From: Symbiodinium natans
Taxonomy: Eukaryota; Sar; Dinophyceae; Suessiales; Symbiodiniaceae
Length of the DNA: 20,000 nt
NCBI GenBank assembly: GCA_905221605.1
Contig: CAJNDS010002079.1
Coordinates: forward strand, 1-20,000
Direction: 5' to 3'
Shown: piece by piece, positions 18,301 to 20,000 of the stretch
How the letters are laid out: each line of letters begins with the position of its first letter
How positions within the stretch are numbered: position 1 is the first letter of the stretch
Position numbers and translations under genes: made by a program
Notes under the pieces: generated by a model
What the model was told of the DNA's origin: nothing
What the model saw: only the letters and a program-made list of their open reading frames with translations
Databases searched by the model: none

Positions 18301-20000
18301 ACCGCAACCCTAAACCGTAAAACCTTGACCCCTAAACAATGCCAATAGATTTGGATTTCCGTGGCATCCTTTGCATGTGCAAGGCCCTGCCTGTAGGTTT
18401 GCCATGATACGAGATGAACATATCTAGAATGACATGGCTTCCTCACTTTGGCACTCTCTTCCCCAATCTCAACTAAACCTCCTATCGGCGAACATTCACA
18501 ATTGGCTGCTCGGTTGCTCGAATGTTGGGCGCAGGATGTTCACCCGAAACCCTGAAACCGAAACCCTAAACCCTAAACCCTACATTCATCCACTTGCACT
18601 TTCACTGCCGGAAACCCATCCTCTGGCCGCTGTCAGGCCCTTGATAGCGCAGCCTTGGGTGCCCCAAAGGCATGGGATGCTATTGGGGGGGGGGTAACGA
18701 AAATGAGGGCCCCTCATATGAACCACATAGTCGGATTTAAAAGGTACCCCTACTTTCGGAAATCCCCCTATAGGTGTGGGGTTGTGTAAGGATTCTAGAT
18801 TGTTAATATGACTATGATTATGAAGCTTATGAATATGATTCAGAAAATTAACCTTCGGGATATTATGAATATTTTGCATCTTTCTAACACTATGAATGCC
18901 ATGAATGTTACTCAGATTACGAAAACTATTAATACTATGAATATGAGCACTATTTCTGTTAAGGATTCTAAGCTGCTGTTCCTCATAAATTGCAGAGGCA
19001 TCTTTGAGGTGTTTTCGGCGGAACATCTGGTGTCTCTAAGTAACGGGGTTCACTTCTTTGAGCCCCTCAAACCCAAAACCCAACCCCAAACCCTAAACCC
19101 CACACCCTAAACCCTAAACCCCAAACCCAAAACCCCAAACCCTAAACCCCAAACCTTAAACCCCAAACGCCAAGCCCTAAACCCTCAACCTCAGACCCGA
19201 AACCCCTAAAGCCCCCCCTACTGAGGAGCCCAGGATCTTAAAGGCTTCGCCGCCTTTGATCTCGCACATGTCCACCACAATGTCATGCTGGCCCGATTCG
19301 AGGGTTTTGCGGCGACTGCTCCTGTATGGCTCCGGTCTATGGGACACATGAATGTTCGCAAAAAATATGCATACATATACATAGGGAGGGTTTGAAGGGC
19401 TTAGGGTTATATGTATACATAGGGCCCAAGAGAATGGGATGTAACTATCAGGAGTATCACAGTCTTGTTCGGGGGGGGGGGGGGGGGGGGGGGGAGGGAG
19501 AATTGGAACACTAATTGCGAGGCCTTCGGGTGTGCTTGGAGGTCTTCTGATATGATTAGAGATGTAGCTGGAGAATCACCATGCAAACTCCAAGATTCTT
19601 CCGGTTTTCCCGATAGTCCTGTCATCCGGACTGGCCTGGCATCAAAACTCGTACCCCGCATTTCTGTTTTGTTGGGGAAAAACCCTTCTTGCAGCAAAAG
19701 ACGGAAATCCATTCCTAGGCCATGGTGGCGGGATGCTCAAAGCCATTGCTGGGCGAAGAGACTTGTTGTATCACCAAAACCCTATGTCATCCTAACCCTA
19801 AACCCTAAACCCTAAACCCTAAACCCTAAACCCTAAACCCTAAACCCTAAACCCTAAACCCTAAACCCTAAACCCTAAACCCTAAACCCTAAACCCTAAA
19901 CCCTAAACCCTAAACCTAAACCCTATACCCTAAACCCTATTGTTGTATTTGATCAGAGGGGGCTGGCTCCTCTCCCTTTCACCATGGCAGCCATTGTTGT
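1..20000 (-). CDS. Multi-exon gene for a tandem PA14-domain protein (partial at both ends)
   Basis: Gene-level entry; domains are listed separately. It joins 31 exons and 30 introns, about 2309 coding bases (11.5% of the window). Exons were found as GC-rich islands recurring in a fixed order (here E, D1, D2, C, B, A) and joined where reading frame and splice signals agree. Four complete repeats give 153-155 residues each. Six cysteines per repeat are kept, suggesting three disulfides and passage through the secretory pathway. PA14 is a beta-barrel domain known from bacterial toxins, glycosidases and fungal adhesins, often binding sugars with calcium help; the SSDDG motif sits where such proteins carry the calcium-binding aspartates. 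Function as a surface or secreted lectin/adhesin is inferred. Neither the signal peptide nor the C-terminus lies in the window. Transcript data would settle exon ends; the PA14 assignment itself is strong. Confidence 0.85.
241..537. other. Unique intron sequence
   Basis: Part of the intron between the first two LamG-like exons. Mixed composition, no recurring motif or open frame worth calling. Confidence 0.7.
538..788. repeat. Telomere-like tracts on both sides of exon 636-729
   Basis: CCCTAAA-type copies with variants lie at about 549-609 and TTTAGGG-type copies at about 752-788, facing each other across the exon. In the RNA sense this means CCCTAAA before the exon and TTTAGGG after it. Copies are few and imperfect compared with later introns. 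Confidence 0.85.
817..887. repeat. Tandem 14-base repeat
   Basis: Five head-to-tail copies of AACGTTTTGACCGA, the second one base short and slightly altered, running into a G/A-rich stretch (888-910). It lies in the intron between the last PA14 exon and the LamG-like exons. No function is evident. Confidence 0.9.
1051..1504. repeat. Telomere-like tracts in the intron downstream of P5 exon A
   Basis: A run of TTTAGGG (1051-1138, about 12 near-perfect units) is followed by unique sequence with a GGTACC-family element, then CCCTAAA-type units (about 1348-1504) interrupted by an A12 tract. The CCCTAAA block ends ten bases from the 5' splice site of exon A. Confidence 0.95.
1147..1262 (+). repeat. 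Dispersed GGTACC-family repeat, copy 1
   Basis: Shares GGGGTACCTT, GGATCCTACTATxTGGG and GGxTCCCCTAxTT blocks, in order, with 13903-14037. In the P5 exon A downstream intron. No coding capacity. Confidence 0.65.
1514..6164 (-). CDS. PA14 domain P5, complete (6 exons), last PA14 of the series
   Basis: Exons: E 6164-6088, D1 2639-2594, D2 2537-2488, C 2315-2251, B 2021-1906, A 1624-1514; 465 bases, 155 residues. Motifs: DLADGLECDYFYNQAKC, AVPDLGKL, KRSHSEIVSKIFMDR, ENGKFPNVRQRSNVCIR, CAGHLITRSSGDYKFFLSS, DDGSLMYLNGEKIVDNDG, CHGERERSSGKQFLSAGAHY, LVVDMCEKKGGEAFKMRYEG, PDTDNKKKTIPASVLMHEPK. Donors are GC, unresolved, GC, GT, GA, GC. The E-to-D1 intron is 3448 bases, the largest seen, and holds the tandem duplication and hairpin array. 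The D1-to-D2 intron would be only 56 bases, and its 5' end (CGC|AGTT) fits none of GT, GC or GA; D1 also has SEIVSKI where others have LPEI. That exon may be diverging or use a splice site I cannot place. Confidence 0.82.
1664..2458. repeat. Telomere-like tracts flanking P5 exons A, B and C
   Basis: TTTAGGG at 1664-1812 (decaying into GGGGTTTC-type variants), CCCTAAA at 2047-2232, and TTTAGGG at 2324-2458. Exon C (2251-2315) is tightly boxed between inward-facing arrays of roughly 25 and 18 units. Confidence 0.95.
2640..3102. other. Intron start region with AT microsatellite
   Basis: Low-coordinate end of the 3448-base P5 intron. Unusually, no telomere-like tract sits next to this acceptor. 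Apart from the microsatellite and C9 tract it is unique. Confidence 0.7.
2909..2928. repeat. AT dinucleotide microsatellite
   Basis: Ten AT units, followed after four bases by a C9 tract. Confidence 0.95.
3103..3598. repeat. Tandem duplication of a 248-base unit
   Basis: Copy 1 is 3103-3350 and copy 2 is 3351-3598, directly abutting. I count about nine substitutions and no gaps, roughly 96% identity. The unit begins GTGTTTTTGCTTCTGTGC and ends in TCTTCxGAAG. It is AT-rich with no open frame. It lies in the large P5 E-to-D1 intron. Confidence 0.9.
3599..4170. other. AT-rich intron spacer
   Basis: Rich in AACTAAA- and TTAATTAA-like words, no coding signal, no clear repeat border. Sits between the tandem duplication and the hairpin array. 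Confidence 0.7.
4171..5548. repeat. Array of foldback hairpins, partly with a 162-base period
   Basis: The core is ATTGGTTTTTTAGGGACAGT followed by ACAGCACTTT, a short spacer (CAGCACCTCAGGCCTTC in most copies), then the near-perfect reverse complement ending CTGTCCCTAAAAAACCAAT. Around ten such stems occur, and short arms (CCTATACAGGTAGACCCTCA and TTGGAAGAGGGCCTGTC) link them. The start of the linker recurs at 4512, 4674 and 4836, a 162-base spacing; later units are inverted or rearranged. Because 162 is a multiple of three, a long plus-strand open frame (4510-5436) results, but the same residues repeat with the DNA and there is no sign of protein constraint. The array lies in the intron between P5 exons E and D1. 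Best read as a mobile or self-amplifying foldback repeat. Confidence 0.88.
5630..5677. repeat. G tract and AT microsatellite
   Basis: About ten G, then GGTACC, then an AT run broken once by a C. It has the same GGTACC-plus-AT arrangement as the inverted repeat at 6254-6364. Confidence 0.9.
5866..6232. repeat. Telomere-like tracts flanking P5 exon E
   Basis: Mostly CCCTAAA from 5885 to 6030, starting at a head-to-head junction with one or two TTTAGGG units (about 5872-5884). A short TTTAGGG block sits at 6036-6050 next to the exon and a further one at 6173-6232 on the other side. Copies are more degenerate here, with one CCCTAACTAAACCC insertion. Confidence 0.93.
6254..6364. repeat. Inverted repeat with AT/GT microsatellite loop
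   Basis: Arms GGGAATGAGGTACCCT (6254-6269) and AGGGTACCTCATTCCC (6349-6364) are perfect complements over 16 bases, and similarity continues further. Between them is an alternating AT tract (6282-6313) followed by a GT tract (6314-6330). It looks like a small foldback element whose middle is microsatellite. It is in the P4 A to P5 E intron. Confidence 0.8.
6408..6424. repeat. G17 homopolymer
   Basis: Seventeen consecutive G after CGCGCGA. Length is likely to be uncertain in the assembly. Confidence 0.9.
6425..6986. other. Unique intron sequence after the G17 tract
   Basis: Higher complexity and near 45-50% GC, with short open frames on both strands (for example plus strand from 6383), none recognisable. 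It may be a relic of an inserted element, but no terminal repeats or domains are visible. Confidence 0.55.
6987..7432. repeat. CCCTAAA-type tract upstream of the P4 exon A donor
   Basis: Degenerate at first (6987-7240, with CCCCAAA, CCCAAAAA and similar variants), then near-perfect from 7264 to 7432. Sub-blocks of the variant CCCTCAA occur at about 7333-7362 and 7389-7405, showing local spread of one mutation. Confidence 0.95.
7444..11201 (-). CDS. PA14 domain P4, complete (7 exons)
   Basis: Exons: E 11201-11128, D1 10875-10830, D2 10291-10242, C 9460-9396, B1 8471-8359, B2 8193-8156, A 7519-7444; 462 bases, 154 residues. Motifs: MSDGLECDYFYRKARCDVPD, then AILPEIFMDR, AKGRFPNVFQHTNVCMR, CTGNLVTRSSGNYKFFLSS, DDGSLLYVNGEKAVDNNG, CHGERERSSQEMLLAKGTHK, LEVSMCEKHGGEAFK, MRYQGPDTGRKKVTVPSDAL, KHELK. 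Donors are GC, GA, GC, GT, GT, GA, GC; every acceptor is AG, followed by G except before exon E. The B region carries an extra intron (8194-8358) whose two splice sites both read AG|GTGAG, and the B2-to-A intron has GATGC just inside its start and again at the start of the next exon. Telomere-like tracts flank nearly every exon of this copy. One codon shorter than P2/P5 at the start of E. Confidence 0.87.
7527..7768. repeat. TTTAGGG tract grading into a homogeneous TTTGGGG variant
   Basis: About eight TTTAGGG units (7527-7585) are followed by some 20 units of TTTGGGG or close variants to about 7768. The switch is sharp. The variant block creates long open frames on both strands (PKPQTPN-type and GFGVWGL-type repeats) that are artefacts of the 7-base period. 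Confidence 0.95.
7769..8040. other. Unique intron sequence
   Basis: Middle of the P4 B2-to-A intron between opposite-facing telomere-like tracts; nothing recognised. Confidence 0.65.
8041..8633. repeat. Telomere-like tracts flanking P4 exons B2 and B1
   Basis: CCCTAAA-type at 8041-8122, TTTAGGG-type at 8248-8348 (degenerate) and at 8474-8618 (near perfect). Exons B2 and B1 sit between them. The 8194-8358 intron contains little besides its array. Confidence 0.95.
8634..9175. other. GC-rich unique intron sequence
   Basis: Markedly GC-rich at 8850-9060, which gives overlapping open frames on both strands (8851-9069 plus, 8940-9140 minus). Neither resembles a known protein or the PA14 exons. 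Confidence 0.6.
9176..9640. repeat. Telomere-like tracts flanking P4 exon C
   Basis: A short TTTAGGG run (9176-9200), CCCTAAA at 9246-9365, then TTTAGGG at 9470-9629 after the exon. The pattern around this exon closely matches that around P5 exon C, and the donor-side flank (GTCCCATGGCTC) is also shared, so the two exons were copied with some intron sequence. Confidence 0.95.
9660..10238. repeat. Mixed telomere-like tracts in the P4 D2-to-C intron
   Basis: Degenerate CCCTAAA-type from 9660 to 9830, TTTAGGG from 9879 to 9957 with a GGCTTTA variant block at 9958-9997, unique sequence, then CCCTAAA from 10068 to 10238 ending flush against the exon D2 donor. The donor itself (GCTTAGGG) runs straight into the array. 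Confidence 0.95.
10359..10628. repeat. TTTAGGG tract upstream of P4 exon D2
   Basis: About 35 units with local variant blocks, notably GTGTAGG at about 10541-10620. It occupies the first half of the D1-to-D2 intron on this strand; the remainder (10629-10829) is unique sequence with no feature I recognise. Confidence 0.95.
11049..11358. repeat. Telomere-like tracts flanking P4 exon E
   Basis: A short CCCTAAA run (11049-11093) lies on the donor side and about 18 TTTAGGG units (11228-11358) on the acceptor side, again facing inward on the exon. Confidence 0.95.
11359..11761. other. AT-rich intron sequence
   Basis: T-rich, low-GC stretch between a TTTAGGG tract and the P3 exon A donor. This donor lacks the usual adjacent TTTAGGG-sense tract. 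Nothing recognised. Confidence 0.65.
11762..13794 (-). CDS. PA14 domain P3, complete (5 exons)
   Basis: Exons: E 13794-13718, D 12671-12582, C 12399-12335, B 12110-11986, A 11863-11762; 459 bases, 153 residues. Visible motifs in order: PLSDGLECDYFYNKAKC, DVPDLGSM, QTVVVPEISFSGNGFPKAK, NYCMR, CTGHLITRTPGDYKFHLSS, DDGSLLRVNREVVVDNDG, CHGEKEKSSSKQFLSAGAHY, LSVDMCE, IKGGQVFKMRYEGPDTGKKK, VTVPAKALKHELK. It is the only copy in which D is a single exon, so the D1/D2 intron was either lost here or gained in a shared ancestor of the others. Donors are GC, GC, GT, GA, GC. The B-to-A intron (11864-11985) is bounded by 14-base inverted repeats and is probably an inserted element. LRVNRE replaces the LYxNGE of the other copies, a small change beside the presumed ligand loop. 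Confidence 0.88.
11864..11985 (-). mobile_element. Introner-like element: 122-base intron with 14-base terminal inverted repeats
   Basis: The P3 B-to-A intron is bounded by CTTGGTAGCCCAGT (11864-11877) and its reverse complement (11968-11981). In the RNA sense the element's right end CCAAG supplies the AG acceptor exactly, and only four bases (GAAT) separate the 5' splice site from the left arm. GAA follows both splice sites. The interior has AGGGTACCCTTTTTGG and a GGGAACCTTGAACCCCAAAG stretch that recur, diverged, at 17894-18012. It uses a GA donor. Its insertion point is after the codon for C in the DMCE motif, a place where no other PA14 copy has an intron. Confidence 0.72.
12111..12334. 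other. P3 C-to-B intron without telomere-like repeats
   Basis: A-rich middle with AATAATGATAATAAG-like simple sequence. One of the few introns with no TTTAGGG tract. Confidence 0.7.
12674..12735. repeat. TTTAGGG tract flush with the P3 exon D acceptor
   Basis: About eight units begin within three bases of the exon D acceptor. In the RNA sense the intron therefore ends CCCTAAACCCAAG|G, with the array supplying the sequence where a branch site and acceptor tract should be. Confidence 0.93.
12736..13048. other. AT-rich intron sequence
   Basis: Part of the P3 E-to-D intron; low complexity A-rich centre, nothing recognised. Confidence 0.65.
13049..13360. repeat. TTTAGGG-type tract in the middle of the P3 E-to-D intron
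   Basis: Degenerate units with near-perfect stretches at 13182-13212 and 13245-13320. A longer unit is duplicated: GGGATACGAGGTTCTAGGGT occurs at about 13212 and again at about 13318, so about 106 bases were copied in tandem. Confidence 0.9.
13361..13717. other. Unique to AT-rich intron sequence
   Basis: GC-rich at 13361-13440, then A-rich to the P3 exon E donor, which lacks an adjacent telomere-like tract. Nothing recognised. Confidence 0.65.
13903..14037 (+). repeat. Dispersed GGTACC-family repeat, copy 2
   Basis: Best copy of the family: TTTCCGAAATTAGGGGTACC, then GGATCCTACTATTTGGGGAT, then GGGATCCCCTAGTTTCGTAA and ACCCCCACATGGG. It lies in the P2 A to P3 E intron. Confidence 0.65.
14190..16371 (-). 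CDS. PA14 domain P2, complete (6 exons)
   Basis: Exons: E 16371-16295, D1 15608-15563, D2 15109-15060, C 14843-14779, B 14533-14406, A 14288-14190; 465 bases, 155 residues. It opens with QPL-type residues just after the acceptor, then LADGLECTYFYDQAKC and VPDLGSLK; continues with TLILPEINMDR, KFPDARQSSNFCMR, CTGQLVARKAGKYRF, HLTSDDG, SLLYLNGEKIVDNNGCHG, HHLVVDMCE and LRYEGPDTDKKKVTVP. These are the expected PA14 strands, with six cysteines. Donors are GC, GA, GC, GC, GT, GC. The C-to-B donor is GC where the other copies have GT, at the same codon position. The B-to-A intron (14289-14405) is a short inverted-repeat element. A 25-base copy of the start of exon E lies upstream at 16856-16880. 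Confidence 0.88.
14289..14405 (-). mobile_element. Introner-like element: 117-base intron with 25-base terminal inverted repeats
   Basis: The P2 B-to-A intron is nearly filled by an inverted-repeat element. Arms 14298-14322 and 14368-14392 are perfect reverse complements over 25 bases (starting GCTTAAGGGAGAGTGG). The 45-base centre contains AGGGACTA repeats. In the RNA sense the donor reads GAG|GTGACTT and the acceptor GTAAG|GTGAAGG, so AGGTGA occurs at both ends; this is what a target-site duplication that supplies both GT and AG would look like. No coding capacity. No other PA14 copy has an intron at this exact codon. Classification as an introner is inference from structure. Confidence 0.75.
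14588..14698. repeat. Inverted repeat in the P2 C-to-B intron
   Basis: TACTTGGAGGTTCA (14588-14601) pairs perfectly with TGAACCTCCAAGTA (14685-14698). Inside and just after lie three versions of a GGxTxxAAGTAC motif (about 14647, 14670 and 14735). The element does not reach the splice sites (intron 14534-14778) and abuts a short CCCTAAA run. Confidence 0.7.
14860..15006. repeat. TTTAGGG tract beside P2 exon C
   Basis: Near-perfect at 14866-14909, then variants (GGGTTGA, GGGTTAA, GGGTTCA). It occupies most of the short D2-to-C intron, on the 3' splice-site side. Confidence 0.93.
15295..15775. repeat. Degenerate telomere-like tracts flanking P2 exon D1
   Basis: CCCTAAA-derived sequence at 15295-15550 and TTTAGGG-derived sequence at 15613-15775, much more mutated than elsewhere (units of 7-9 bases). 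They are inward-facing on the exon like the better preserved cases, so this pair is probably older. Confidence 0.85.
15899..16265. repeat. CCCTAAA-type tract on the donor side of P2 exon E
   Basis: Degenerate from 15899 to 16210, with recurring CTAGAACCTCxTATCCCTAAA units (about 16041, 16160 and 16195), then nine near-perfect CCCTAAA units to 16265. Confidence 0.93.
16384..17035. repeat. Longest TTTAGGG tract, on the acceptor side of P2 exon E
   Basis: Near-perfect TTTAGGG for most of 16384-16850 (over 60 units), broken by the orphan exon fragment at 16856-16880, then degenerate units to about 17035. The array begins about 13 bases from the exon E acceptor. Confidence 0.97.
16856..16880 (-). 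pseudogene. Orphan copy of the 5' end of PA14 exon E
   Basis: These 25 bases are identical to 16353-16377, which cover the acceptor and the first 19 bases of exon E of domain P2. The match includes the intron's CAG acceptor and the first codons (PLADGL). The copy then breaks off into telomere-like repeats on its low-coordinate side. It lies in the intron upstream of the real exon, about 500 bases away, with a long TTTAGGG array between the two. It is too short to encode anything but carries a usable AG acceptor, so it could act as a decoy splice site. Confidence 0.75.
17036..17640. other. Highly degenerate repeat-derived intron sequence
   Basis: Recurring words such as AAGGTTTAG, AAGGTTCCT and CTTCGGG at irregular spacing suggest an old, decayed TTTAGGG-type array. 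No open frame is convincing. Confidence 0.6.
17640..18250. repeat. Telomere-like tracts flanking P1 exon A3
   Basis: A degenerate TTTGGGG/TTTAGGG block (17647-17720), a CCCTAAA run (17846-17893) abutting the introner-like relic, and a TTTAGGG run (18112-18246) on the acceptor side of the exon. Confidence 0.92.
17894..18012. mobile_element. Diverged relative of the 11864 introner-like element, inside a larger intron
   Basis: Left end TAACCAGACCCAAGAGT and right end ACTCTGGGTCCTAGTTA form imperfect inverted repeats of 17 bases. The interior shares the AGGGTxCCCTTTTTGG block, the GGGAACCT(TG)AACCC block, the A-rich run with AAGAAA and the AAGGGCA block with 11864-11981, in the same order and about the same spacing. 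It lies just upstream (in the RNA sense) of P1 exon A3's downstream flank, within the 16372-18045 intron, and is not flush with any splice site. It is therefore a family member not acting as an intron by itself. Confidence 0.55.
18046..20000 (-). CDS. PA14 domain P1, C-terminal part (4 exons)
   Basis: Exons on the minus strand: 20000-19970, 19321-19238, 18653-18621 and 18088-18046. The first begins outside the window. Together they read NNGCHGERER, then SSRRKTLESGQHDIVVDMCE, then IKGGEAFK, then LRYQGPDSGQ and RKVVVPASVLKHEFK, matching the second half of the other PA14 copies. The first three donors are GA and the last is GC; all acceptors are AG followed by G. This copy is cut into more pieces than P2 or P3: introns fall after the ERER run, inside the EAFK/MRY motif and inside the GPDSG/RK motif, two of which are not shared by the other copies. 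The GAGC that follows the first donor is repeated right after the matching acceptor. The N-terminal half of the domain must lie beyond base 20000. Confidence 0.8.
18247..18544. other. Unique intron sequence
   Basis: Middle of the P1 A2-to-A3 intron between opposite-facing tracts; nothing recognised. Confidence 0.65.
18545..18590. repeat. Short CCCTAAA run on the donor side of P1 exon A2
   Basis: About six units, the first ones degenerate, ending 30 bases from the GA donor of the 33-base exon. Confidence 0.85.
18690..18790 (-). repeat. Dispersed GGTACC-family repeat, copy 3 (inverted, partial)
   Basis: On the minus strand it reads GATTTCCGAAAGTAGGGGTA followed by CCTTTTAAATCCGACTATGT, matching the first half of copy 2. 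It is next to a G9 tract. Confidence 0.5.
18791..19064. other. Low-complexity ATGAAT/ATTATG-rich intron sequence
   Basis: From about 18796 to 18960 words such as ACTATGAAT, CATGAATGTT and AATATGA recur irregularly, leaving open frames on both strands that are Met/Asn/Ile- or His/Asn/Ile-rich. Read as decayed simple sequence rather than coding. Confidence 0.65.
19065..19212. repeat. Degenerate CCCTAAA tract on the donor side of P1 exon B2
   Basis: Many CCCCAAA variants mixed with CCCTAAA, ending about 25 bases from the donor. Confidence 0.9.
19322..19789. other. Unique intron sequence around the G24 tract
   Basis: A plus-strand open frame (19465-19815) runs through the poly-G and into the CCCTAAA array, so its ends are artefacts; its centre is non-repetitive but I recognise no domain. 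Could be part of an inserted element. Confidence 0.55.
19471..19494. repeat. G24 homopolymer
   Basis: Twenty-four consecutive G following TTGTTC, in the P1 B1-to-B2 intron. Long G tracts recur next to GGTACC or AT motifs elsewhere in the window. Confidence 0.9.
19790..19940. repeat. Near-perfect CCCTAAA array on the donor side of P1 exon B1
   Basis: About 17 perfect units (19794-19913) then a few variants, ending about 30 bases from the GA donor at 19969. It is one of the purest tracts in the window, so recently expanded or converted. Confidence 0.97.

Noticed and set aside
18808-19110. 100-codon plus-strand frame (Met/Asn/Ile-rich) and an overlapping minus-strand 146-codon frame (18586-19026)
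   Set aside because: Both read low-complexity ATGAAT-type sequence inside an intron. The minus frame overlaps the real 33-base exon A2 but in a different phase from the one demanded by PA14 homology.
19465-19815. 116-codon plus-strand frame
   Set aside because: Begins in the G24 tract and ends in CCCTAAA repeats. The middle is non-repetitive but no domain is recognised, so it is noted only as unique intron sequence.
538-19940. CRISPR array
   Set aside because: The repeats are 7-base tandem units without regular unique spacers, in a eukaryotic intron context.
1-20000. True chromosome end or subtelomere
   Set aside because: Telomere-type repeats occur in both orientations in dozens of short blocks between coding exons, with no terminal array, so they are interstitial.

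Overview
This window looks like nuclear DNA from a dinoflagellate (alveolate). It is about 88% intron and carries one large gene on the minus strand that runs off both ends. Three things point to a dinoflagellate. Telomere-type TTTAGGG/CCCTAAA repeats occur throughout. The reconstructed introns use GC (16), GA (8) and GT (5) donors, with one unresolved. Nearly all acceptors are AG followed by G (27 of 30). Non-GT donors and an AG|G acceptor are known dinoflagellate habits. The species cannot be told from the sequence.

The gene was rebuilt by hand from short GC-rich islands that recur in a fixed order and stay in frame. Read on the minus strand from base 20000 down to 1, it encodes the end of one PA14 domain (P1, 19970-20000 to 18046-18088), four complete PA14 domains (P2, 16371-14190; P3, 13794-11762; P4, 11201-7444; P5, 6164-1514), and the start of a different domain that resembles a concanavalin A/LamG-like fold (729-1). 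The four complete domains sum to 465, 459, 462 and 465 coding bases (153-155 residues), each with six conserved cysteines and an SSDDG motif. In total 31 exons give about 2309 coding bases, roughly 770 residues. The likely product is a secreted or surface-exposed carbohydrate-binding or adhesion protein.

Introns fill the rest. Most contain tracts of the 7-base telomere-like repeat with a striking polarity: tracts next to a 5' splice site read TTTAGGG in the RNA sense, tracts next to a 3' splice site read CCCTAAA. Two introns, in P2 (14289-14405) and P3 (11864-11985), are almost entirely a short element with terminal inverted repeats, like introner elements. A diverged relative sits inside a larger intron (17894-18012). 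Introns at positions that differ between the PA14 copies tend to have short direct repeats at their two splice sites, as expected from insertion.

The largest intron (2640-6087) holds a 248-base tandem duplication (3103-3598), an AT-rich stretch, and an array of foldback hairpins (4171-5548). Other repeats include AT/GT microsatellites, long G tracts, a 14-base tandem repeat and a dispersed GGTACC-containing family. No rRNA, tRNA, CRISPR array or convincing plus-strand gene was seen.
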